Shown here one piece after another: positions 39,346 to 46,126 of a stretch of 54,920 bases of DNA. The position numbers and the translations under genes were made by a program. The stretch comes from Verrucomicrobiia bacterium (GTDB lineage Bacteria > Verrucomicrobiota > Verrucomicrobiia > Limisphaerales > UBA8199). The DNA is taken from the NCBI GenBank assembly GCA_035946615.1, contig DASYZB010000108.1, positions 1-54,920 of the forward strand, in the 5' to 3' direction. Below the pieces are notes generated by a model that worked only from the letters and a program-made list of their open reading frames with translations, was not told the DNA's origin and made no database searches. The stretch's first letter is position 1; each line of letters begins with the position of its first letter.

Positions 39346-41256
39346 TCACGGGACGCGGTTGCGGATGTCATTGAGCAATTGGGCGATGACCTCCTGCCGG
39401 GGTTTGGCGCCCAGACTGCCCTTGCCATGCACCCGGACGCTCACGGCGTTGGCGGCCATGTCCCGCGGCCCGACCACCAGCATCGTATGGACCTTCGCCT
39501 GCTCGGCTTGCCGGATTTTGCCGTTGATCTTGTCGTTCGAGTAGTCACCTTCCGCGCGCACCATTTGGGCGCGCAGTTCCTGCACCATGCTTTTGGCGTA
39601 GTTCACCAGCGGCTCCTCCTCACCAATCGTCAGTACGCGGACCTGCTCGGGCGCAAGCCAGAGCGGGAAATTGCCGGCATAATGCTCGATGAGAAAGCCG
39701 ATGAACCGCTCGTGCGTGCCCAGCGGCGCGCGGTGGATGCAGAGCGGAGTCTTCTCGGTATTGTCCTTGTCCCGATAGACAAGGCCGAACCGTTTTGGCA
39801 CGGCGAAATCCACCTGGTTGGTCGTGAGGGTAAACTCGCGGCCACTAACGCTCTGGACCTGCAAATCAATCTTTGGGCCGTAAAAAGCGGCTTCGTTCGC
39901 CACCTCGATGTAGTTGATGCCCGAATTCTTGAGCGTGTCGCGCACCATATCTTCGGTTTGTTTCCAGAGGTCCGGTTCATTGACGAATTTGGCGTTGTCC
40001 CCCGTCAAGCGGGAAGGGTCGTGCGTGCTGAAGCGCATAACGTAGTTGTCGATGCCGAAGATTTTGAAATACTTGAGATACATCTCGTTGACCGCGTTGA
40101 ATTCCTGGGCGAATTGCTCCGTGGTGCAGTAGATATGCGCGTCGTTCATGCTGAGCGAGCGGACGCGCATCAGGCCGAAGAGTTCGCCAGACTGCTCATA
40201 GCGGTAGCAGGTGCCGTATTCGGCCAGACGCAAGGGCAGGTCCCGGTAACTGCGCGGTTCGGCCGCAAAGACGCGGTGGTGATGCGGGCAGTTCATGGCC
40301 TTGAGGTAATACTTGGTTGGAGCGTTGGAGCGTTGGAGCGTTGGAGCTTCCGGGGAACCGTCCTGCCGCACGCCCTCAGCGCCTTCGAGTATTTCCATCG
40401 GTGGGAACATTGAATCCTTGTACAGGTGCGGCAGATGGCCGGAGGTGAGATACATCTTTTCCTTGGCGATATGCGGCGTCTTCACGCGCACATAGCCGGC
40501 CTGGAACTCAGTTTCCTTGGCCAGTTTCTCCAATTCCTCCGCAATGGCCGCCCCCTTGGGCAGCCAGAGGGGCAACCCAGGGCCCGTAAACTCCGGATCA
40601 ATCGTGAACAGGCCCATCTCCTGGCCAATCTTGCGGTGGTCTCGGCGCTTGGCCTCTTCGAGCATCTTAAAGTGGGCATCGAGCTCCGTTTTGTTCTTGA
40701 AGGCGGTGCCATAAATGCGCTGGAGTTGGGGGTTCCTCTCATCGCCTTTATAGTAAGCGCTGGCGACGCTGGTCAGCTTGAATGCGCCGATATTCCCGGT
40801 GCGCATCACGTGCGGCCCGGCGCATAAGTCGATGAAGTCGCCGCTCTTAAAATAGGAAATCGGTTCGCCCTCGGGAATATCCGCCAGGTTTCCCAGTTTG
40901 AATTTGCTCGGGGCGGGCCGGTCGCTCAGCGCGCCGAGCCGTCCCTTTTCTGCGTCCTTCATCGCCTGGTCGCGGGCGACAATAATCTTCTCGAAGGGAT
41001 GATTGGCTTTGATCTCCTTGCTCATCTCGGCTTCGATGGCGGGGAAATCCTCCGGGGCAATCCGGTGGGGCAATTCCACATCGTAATAGAAGCCGGTTTC
41101 GACGGCGGGGCCGGAGGCGAATTGGGCCTCGGGCCAGAGCCGCAGAATGGCGGTGGCCATCACATGGGCGCAGGAATGCCGCAGCCGCTCCAAATCGGTC
41201 ATCCGGTTGCGCTCGTCCAGCGATTTCCTTTCAGGCGGTTGTTTATTGGGTTCCAT
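39346..41256 (-). CDS. thrS: threonyl-tRNA synthetase without TGS domain, with a repeat-derived insertion
   Basis: The product is 636 residues. It starts directly with the editing region (HSCAHVMA near residue 28, CAGPHV near 155), so the usual N-terminal TGS domain is missing. The class II catalytic core shows the zinc ligands in AMNCPHHH, DAHIYC and CIHRAPLGTHERF. Motif 2 is YRDLPLRLAEYGTCYRYEQSG and motif 3 is APLGTHERFIGFLIEH. The anticodon-binding domain ends the protein (VRVLTIGEEEPL, VVGPRDMAANAVSVRVHG). Just before the first zinc ligand, about 20 extra residues (LEGAEGVRQDGSPEAPTLQR and beyond) replace a short loop. They are partly encoded by three 8-bp tandem repeats. It charges tRNA-Thr. 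Confidence 0.95.
   Translation of the reverse strand: MEPNKQPPERKSLDERNRMTDLERLRHSCAHVMATAILRLWPEAQFASGPAVETGFYYDVELPHRIAPEDFPAIEAEMSKEIKANHPFEKIIVARDQAMKDAEKGRLGALSDRPAPSKFKLGNLADIPEGEPISYFKSGDFIDLCAGPHVMRTGNIGAFKLTSVASAYYKGDERNPQLQRIYGTAFKNKTELDAHFKMLEEAKRRDHRKIGQEMGLFTIDPEFTGPGLPLWLPKGAAIAEELEKLAKETEFQAGYVRVKTPHIAKEKMYLTSGHLPHLYKDSMFPPMEILEGAEGVRQDGSPEAPTLQRSNAPTKYYLKAMNCPHHHRVFAAEPRSYRDLPLRLAEYGTCYRYEQSGELFGLMRVRSLSMNDAHIYCTTEQFAQEFNAVNEMYLKYFKIFGIDNYVMRFSTHDPSRLTGDNAKFVNEPDLWKQTEDMVRDTLKNSGINYIEVANEAAFYGPKIDLQVQSVSGREFTLTTNQVDFAVPKRFGLVYRDKDNTEKTPLCIHRAPLGTHERFIGFLIEHYAGNFPLWLAPEQVRVLTIGEEEPLVNYAKSMVQELRAQMVRAEGDYSNDKINGKIRQAEQAKVHTMLVVGPRDMAANAVSVRVHGKGSLGAKPRQEVIAQLLNDIRNRVP
40321..40347 (-). 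repeat. 8-bp tandem repeat inside thrS
   Basis: AGCGTTGG occurs three times in a row (40321-40344), preceded by TTGG and followed by AGC. Because 3 x 8 = 24, the frame is kept, and the repeat is read in all three phases as APTLQRSNAPT. Confidence 0.9.
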
Positions 41257-41259
41257 AGA

Positions 41260-42873
41260 TCACATGTCGCGCGCCCGCATCGCGAGCCGGCGGCGGATTT
41301 CCTCGCGATTGCGCGCATCGTAAAACTCGACGGGATTATAATCATCCGTCAACACACGGCCATGCGCGGTTGAAATCTCCACAATACTGTCAAAAGCGAT
41401 GCTGGTATCGCGGCGCGCTTCGATGTGGACAGATTCGAAATCCGGCTGGCGCAGCACCATCGGATGCGGGTGGTCGGTCGCCATGAAAAACATCGCCCCG
41501 GTCCCGCTGGTCCTCGCCACCACACCGGGAAAGACAGTTTTGAGGGTCTTGTTCAGCGAGGTCGCAAAAAAATCACGCCCCTCATCCAATTCGGCAAAGC
41601 AATTGATGACCAGCACCCCGCCCGGACGCAACACGCGCGCCATCGAGGCAAAGGCCTCACGGGTGAACAAGTGCGACGGGGAAGAATCGCCCAGAAACGC
41701 ATCAAGCACCACGGCGTCATATTTTTTATGGCAGCGATTCAGATAATGCCGGGCGTCATCGAATGTAATGTGGAGTTTGTGGGGTTGCAGGTTAAAGAAC
41801 CGCCGTGCCACCTCTTCGACGGGTGGATTAATCTCGACAACATCCACCCGCGCGCCCCGGCGGGCGAAGTCCATTGGGACAACCCCAATCCCCAGGCCGA
41901 TGCACAGGGCGTCGTTGATGTTGGTGTTGTAAGCGGCGGCCATGTACGAAAGCATGTAGGTGAAGGTCGATTCGCTCTGGCGCAGTTTCGGATCGTAAGT
42001 ATTCTGGATCAGATTGTCATCCAGATAAAAGCGGCAGTAACCATCGCGCAGATCGACCACTTGGAGTTCGCCGAAATGCGAGTTGCGCCGGAACAGCTCG
42101 ACGACATTTCGGTATTCCCGTGGACGGCTTTGATAGAGGCTGGCTACCCCAGCCACGGCTAAAAGCAGCAGGCCCAGCAGAGGCGGGCCGTAGCGGCGTG
42201 CAAAGAAGCCAAAATACCCGGCGCAGGCCAACACCAGGACCACCGCTGCGGTGTACATCGCAAAGGAATTTGGCATCAGCGGAATCATTAAATAGCCAAT
42301 CGCCATCGTGCCGGCGAAGCTGCCGAGAGTGCTGACAGCCGTCAATCGGCCCACATTCCCGCCCACACCTGCGACCGAGGAGGTCAGGACGCGAACCAGG
42401 AATGGCGCGGTCATGGCCAGCAACGCCAGCGGCACAAAAAAAAGAATGGTTGAAGCCAGCAGCGACCCGAACGCCAGGTTGAAATCCAGGCACCAGTACG
42501 CTACGGGTTCACAGATTAGCACCGTCAGAACCAAATAACCCGCCGCTCCCAGAATCGCCCAATAGAGCGGACTCAAGCGCTGTGTGCGGTCCGCCAGCCG
42601 GCCTCCGGCATAATAACCGCACGCCAAGGCGACCAGGGTCACCGCGATCTGTGCCGTCCAGACGAAATGGGACATGCCGACATAAGGGGAAAGCATTTTG
42701 GCGCCAAGAATCTCCACAATCATAATCACGGCGCCGGTTGTTGCGGCGGTCAAATAGAGATAACGCCGCAGCCCGTTCGACAAGGCGGGCTCCGGCGCCG
42801 GCCCCGCCGCAGGCGCAGACTTCTGTCCGAGTGCAGGTGCAGACTTCACAGCAAAAACTTGTACGCGAGCCAA
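41260..42873 (-). CDS. fused membrane/spermidine-synthase-like protein
   Basis: The product is 537 residues. The N-terminal half has about seven transmembrane segments (residues 40-240; for example AATTGAVIMIVEILGAKMLS, LLASTILFFVPLALLAMTA), as in the MFS part of fused MFS/spermidine synthase proteins. The soluble C-terminal half has a SpeE-like S-adenosylmethionine fold: DALCIGLGIGVVPMDFARRG, VDVVEINPPVEEVA, DDARHYLNRC, YDAVVLDAFLGDSSPSHLFT. Such fusions are widespread, but their substrates are unknown, so polyamine synthesis should not be assumed. It lies 3 bp before thrS. Confidence 0.88.
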   Translation of the reverse strand: MARVQVFAVKSAPALGQKSAPAAGPAPEPALSNGLRRYLYLTAATTGAVIMIVEILGAKMLSPYVGMSHFVWTAQIAVTLVALACGYYAGGRLADRTQRLSPLYWAILGAAGYLVLTVLICEPVAYWCLDFNLAFGSLLASTILFFVPLALLAMTAPFLVRVLTSSVAGVGGNVGRLTAVSTLGSFAGTMAIGYLMIPLMPNSFAMYTAAVVLVLACAGYFGFFARRYGPPLLGLLLLAVAGVASLYQSRPREYRNVVELFRRNSHFGELQVVDLRDGYCRFYLDDNLIQNTYDPKLRQSESTFTYMLSYMAAAYNTNINDALCIGLGIGVVPMDFARRGARVDVVEINPPVEEVARRFFNLQPHKLHITFDDARHYLNRCHKKYDAVVLDAFLGDSSPSHLFTREAFASMARVLRPGGVLVINCFAELDEGRDFFATSLNKTLKTVFPGVVARTSGTGAMFFMATDHPHPMVLRQPDFESVHIEARRDTSIAFDSIVEISTAHGRVLTDDYNPVEFYDARNREEIRRRLAMRARDM

Positions 42874-42946
42874 GAGATTGGAGCAATCTTTTCCGGCGCC
42901 AGCCGCTCGATTCGGGCTTGCGCGGGCGTTTTTGGAGGCTACCCTG

Positions 42947-43780
42947 TTGAACGTGGCGTGGTTTACTGACCGGCATTTTTTTCTTCTGGCTGTACTGGTT
43001 TACGGATTAAGCATGACTTATTCCGTGTTCCTGTGGCGCAAGGGGTTTCGCCGGGATGATCACGTCAATTATGTCGTATTGCTTGCCGGGTTCATCCTGC
43101 ATACGACGGCTATGGTCTTGCGCGGGTTTCGCCTGAATCATTGCCCCGTCACCAATCTCTACGAAGCAACCACCTTCGCCATGTGGACCATTGTGGCGGT
43201 GTATTTGGTCGTCGGGCTCTGGCCAAAGCTGCGGTTCCTGGGGGCATTTGCGTCGCCGGTCCTTTTTGGCATTGGCATCTTCGCTTTAATGCCCAATCTC
43301 GATGGACCCCAAGGGACGCGTCCGGACCTGCCGATGGCAGTGACCAGCGTCCATGCGGCACTGATGGCGCTCTCGTATGGGGCGTTCGGGTTGAGTTCCG
43401 TTGCGGCCCTGATGTACTTGACGCAGGAAAACAACCTCAAACTGCACAAGCTCCAGGCGGTTTTTTCGCTGCTGCCCCCAATTCAACGCCTCGAAACTTT
43501 GGTGGGGCGCCTGCTCTTGAGCGGCTTTTGCCTCCTTACACTTGGGTTGGGGCTGGGCGCTTACGGGCTGACCTGGCTCAAGAATTTCGAGACCTACCGC
43601 GGCGACCCCAAGATTGTCTGGTCGGTGGTGGTGTGGCTGCTGTACCTGGGGTTGATTATCATGCGCTGGAGGTTTGCGCAAACCGGGCGGCGTTTCGCTT
43701 TGGGCGCAATCGGAAGTTTCGTGTTTGTGTTGCTCACGTTCTGGGGCGTCAATGCGCTCTCCCCGCTGCATAACCCTTGA
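42947..43780 (+). CDS. HemX/CcsA-like cytochrome-assembly membrane protein
   Basis: The start at the TTG at 42947 is chosen because GGAGG lies 8 bp upstream. A TTG at 42878 would add 23 residues. The 277-residue product has eight or so hydrophobic helices and the CcsA/HemX pattern: DRHFFLLAVLVYGLSMTYSV near the start, HTTAMVLRGFRLNHCPVTNLYEA, LPMAVTSVHAALMALSYGAFG, and a final region DPKIVWSVVVWLLYLG. The tryptophan-rich heme-binding WxWD of CcsA is not present, which favours a HemX-type role beside glutamyl-tRNA reductase. It is followed by hemA after 6 bp. Confidence 0.85.
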   Translation: MNVAWFTDRHFFLLAVLVYGLSMTYSVFLWRKGFRRDDHVNYVVLLAGFILHTTAMVLRGFRLNHCPVTNLYEATTFAMWTIVAVYLVVGLWPKLRFLGAFASPVLFGIGIFALMPNLDGPQGTRPDLPMAVTSVHAALMALSYGAFGLSSVAALMYLTQENNLKLHKLQAVFSLLPPIQRLETLVGRLLLSGFCLLTLGLGLGAYGLTWLKNFETYRGDPKIVWSVVVWLLYLGLIIMRWRFAQTGRRFALGAIGSFVFVLLTFWGVNALSPLHNP

Positions 43781-43786
43781 CAGGAC

Positions 43787-44848
43787 ATGCCCATCGTTGT
43801 CATTGGTCTGAGCCATCATTCCTCTGCGGTCACCGTGCGGGAGCGATTGGCTTTTACGGAGTCGCAGATTCCCGCTGCGCTGCAAACACTGCGCGATTCG
43901 GGAAATGCCTCCGAAGCGGTCATCCTGTCCACCTGCAACCGCGTTGAGGTGTACGCTGCTACTTCTTTGGAGCCGTCCAAAGCGTTTGAGGCTTTGCAAG
44001 AGTTCCTGGTCACTTGCCACGATTACCGTGACCCGTTGAACGAAGGGTTTTATGCCTATGCCGAGCCGCAGAGCTTGCATCATCTGTTTAAGGTTGCTTG
44101 CGGCTTGGATTCGATGGTCCTTGGCGAAACCGAAATCCTGGGTCAGCTCAAGAAGGCCTACGACCTTGCGCTCCAAAGCGGCCATACCGGTGGCCGCCTC
44201 AACAAGGCCTTTCAGCGCGCATTCAACGTCGCAAAGCATATCCGCTCCTCGACCAATATTCAGCGCGGGAGCATCTCGATTGGCTCCGTGGCGGTGGAAC
44301 TGGCGGAGAAAGTGTTCAGCGACCTTCGCGAGCGGCAGGTCATGGTCATCGGGGCAGGGGACACTGGTGAAAAGACGGCGCGCGCGCTGCTCTCGCGCGG
44401 GGCTCGGAGCATCATCGTCACAAACCGCTCCTACGAAAAAGCCCAGGCCCTGGCGCAGGAACTGGGCGGGCGCGCGGTGCGATTCGATGATTGGGCCACG
44501 GAGTTTGAGCAAATCGACATCGTTATCAGCAGCACCGCCGCACCGCATTGCATTCTGGACCGCCCCAAGCTCGAGCCGCTGATGAAGCTGCGCCGCAATC
44601 GGCCCTTGTTGTTGATCGATATCGCCGTGCCCCGTGATATTGCGCCGGAAGTCAACTTCATGGAGAACGTGTACCTATTCAACATCGACGACTTGCAGGC
44701 CGTTGCGGACGGTTACCTCAAGCAGCGCCAGGAAGAAGTGGCGCGTTGCGAGCAGATCATCCGCGAGAAGGCGGCGGCGTTGATAGGTTACGAGGGCAGG
44801 CCCGCTCCCGGCCCGCGCGAACCCAAGCCCGCCTTTGGAGGACGATGA
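43787..44848 (+). CDS. hemA: glutamyl-tRNA reductase
   Basis: The product is 353 residues, somewhat shorter than the usual 400-420 because the C-terminal dimerisation domain is reduced. The catalytic Cys is residue 50 (STCNRVEVYA). The active-site helix is ACGLDSMVLGETEILGQLKKAY. The NADPH-binding fold begins VMVIGAGDTGEKTARALLSRG, near residue 185. A conserved IDIAVPRDIAPEV stretch ends the core. It makes glutamate-1-semialdehyde from glutamyl-tRNA, the first committed step of heme synthesis by the C5 route. It overlaps hemC by ATGA and lies 6 bp after the HemX-like gene, so the three form one operon. Confidence 0.95.
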   Translation: MPIVVIGLSHHSSAVTVRERLAFTESQIPAALQTLRDSGNASEAVILSTCNRVEVYAATSLEPSKAFEALQEFLVTCHDYRDPLNEGFYAYAEPQSLHHLFKVACGLDSMVLGETEILGQLKKAYDLALQSGHTGGRLNKAFQRAFNVAKHIRSSTNIQRGSISIGSVAVELAEKVFSDLRERQVMVIGAGDTGEKTARALLSRGARSIIVTNRSYEKAQALAQELGGRAVRFDDWATEFEQIDIVISSTAAPHCILDRPKLEPLMKLRRNRPLLLIDIAVPRDIAPEVNFMENVYLFNIDDLQAVADGYLKQRQEEVARCEQIIREKAAALIGYEGRPAPGPREPKPAFGGR

Positions 44849-45888
44849 GCCACGAGGAAAATTTGGGGGCAGATAAGCATCCCATTTTCATTGCCACCAG
44901 GGGCAGCGCCCTGGCGTTGGCTCAGGCCAATATGGTGCTCGCCCAATGCCGGGCGGCTTTTCCAAGACTGACTTTTGAGCTGAAAATCATCAAAACAACG
45001 GGAGACAAGCTCCAGACCGCCTCGATGGCGCAGGAAGGGATTACTCTGCCTAAGGGGCTGTTCACTAAGGAACTCGAAGTGGCCTTACTGAAGCACCGGG
45101 CAGACCTGGCGGTTCATAGCCTGAAAGATTTGCCAACCGAATTGCCCTCGGGTCTCAAACTGGGGGCGGTGGGCAACCGGGCCGATGTCCGCGACGTGCT
45201 CATCTATCGCGATGCCCAATACCTCCTCTCCGCAGAAGCCAAGCTGCAATCGACGCAATGCTCGCCTGGCCAATTCAAGCGCCGCGGGTTCAAGCCCGGC
45301 CTGCGCATCCAGGACCTTCCCGCTGGCGCGGTTGTAGCCACCAGCAGCACGCGACGCCGGGCGCAATTGCTGGCAGTCAATCGTGCACTGAAAGCTCCGG
45401 ACATTCGGGGTAACGTTCTGACACGGCTGCAAAAACTCGCCGAAAAACCGGAACTCGACGCGACTCTGCTGGCATTGGCGGGCTTGACCCGGCTTAATTT
45501 TTCGGTGACAGCCGACGGACGGTTGGGGGGCGAGGCCGTTCCGGACGGGTTGCTGGCAACGGTCCTGGATACGGAGGTTATGCTTCCTTGCGTGGGCCAG
45601 GGCGCCATCGGGATTGAGATTCGGGAGCAGGACGAGCGGCTGGACGCCATCTGCGAAGGGCTGAATCATTTCAATACGCGCCAGTGCGTGACTGCTGAGC
45701 GGGCATTTCTGGCCGCAATGGGGGGCGGCTGTCAAAGCCCCGTGGCAGGATACGCGGAGGTCATCGGAGATAAACTCCGGTTGCGGGCGCTTTCCTTTGC
45801 CAACGGCCCGATGCGCATGGCCGAAGCGACGCGTCCGCTGAACGAGCCGGCCGAATTGGGCCAGCAGCTCGCTGCAGAGCTACACTAA
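44845..45888 (+). CDS. hemC: hydroxymethylbilane synthase with an internal insertion
   Basis: The ATG at 44845 overlaps the hemA stop. The 347 residues exceed the usual 305-315. The N-terminal domain starts IATRGSALALAQANMVL. LFTKELEVALLKHRADLAVHS and then SLKDLPTELP carry the substrate-binding and catalytic Asp region. The dipyrromethane cofactor Cys is about residue 296 (GGGCQSPVAGY). An insertion of about 30 residues (roughly 126-157, QYLLSAEAKLQSTQCSPGQF and on) sits between the usual DVLIxRD and LPAGAxVxTSSxRR motifs. It polymerises four porphobilinogens to hydroxymethylbilane, the third step after hemA. Confidence 0.95.
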   Translation: MSHEENLGADKHPIFIATRGSALALAQANMVLAQCRAAFPRLTFELKIIKTTGDKLQTASMAQEGITLPKGLFTKELEVALLKHRADLAVHSLKDLPTELPSGLKLGAVGNRADVRDVLIYRDAQYLLSAEAKLQSTQCSPGQFKRRGFKPGLRIQDLPAGAVVATSSTRRRAQLLAVNRALKAPDIRGNVLTRLQKLAEKPELDATLLALAGLTRLNFSVTADGRLGGEAVPDGLLATVLDTEVMLPCVGQGAIGIEIREQDERLDAICEGLNHFNTRQCVTAERAFLAAMGGGCQSPVAGYAEVIGDKLRLRALSFANGPMRMAEATRPLNEPAELGQQLAAELH

Positions 45889-45917
45889 ATGTCCGGAGTT
45901 ACCGAGGAGTCCCTAAC

Positions 45918-46034
45918 ATGAACTCTATCTCTAATCTGGAAAAGCTTCTCCGTCTCCCCTTCCGCCCCTTGCGCAGGGCCAATGACAAGGTTCAGTTCCA
46001 AACCTTTGTAGGAGACGACGTAAGGAGTCTCTGA
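45918..46034 (+). CDS. 38-codon mini-ORF after hemC, possibly repeat-derived
   Basis: The ATG at 45918 has a GAGGAG ribosome site 8 bp upstream and gives MNSISNLEKLLRLPFRPLRR followed by 18 residues ending VGDDVRSL. Its last third is encoded by the left arm of the 30-bp inverted repeat. A 10-codon ORF (ATG 45889, directly after the hemC stop) ends in a TGA that overlaps this ATG. It could be a leader-like peptide or a chance reading of a repeat element. I cannot assign a function. Confidence 0.3.
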   Translation: MNSISNLEKLLRLPFRPLRRANDKVQFQTFVGDDVRSL

Positions 46035-46108
46035 TCAAGAGTGTCAGTCTGGCCGCCTTTGGTTCACCCGGAAGTTGCTGATCAGAGACTCCTTACGTTG
46101 TCTCCTAC
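46008..46108. repeat. 30-bp inverted repeat with 41-base loop
   Basis: The arms at 46008-46037 and 46079-46108 match in 29 of 30 positions (outer ends GTAGGAGAC and GTCTCCTAC). It lies between hemC and the convergent GH2 gene and could form a strong hairpin that ends both transcripts, although no T-tract follows. Confidence 0.85.
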
Positions 46109-46126
46109 ACTCAGGAATGGCGGCTC

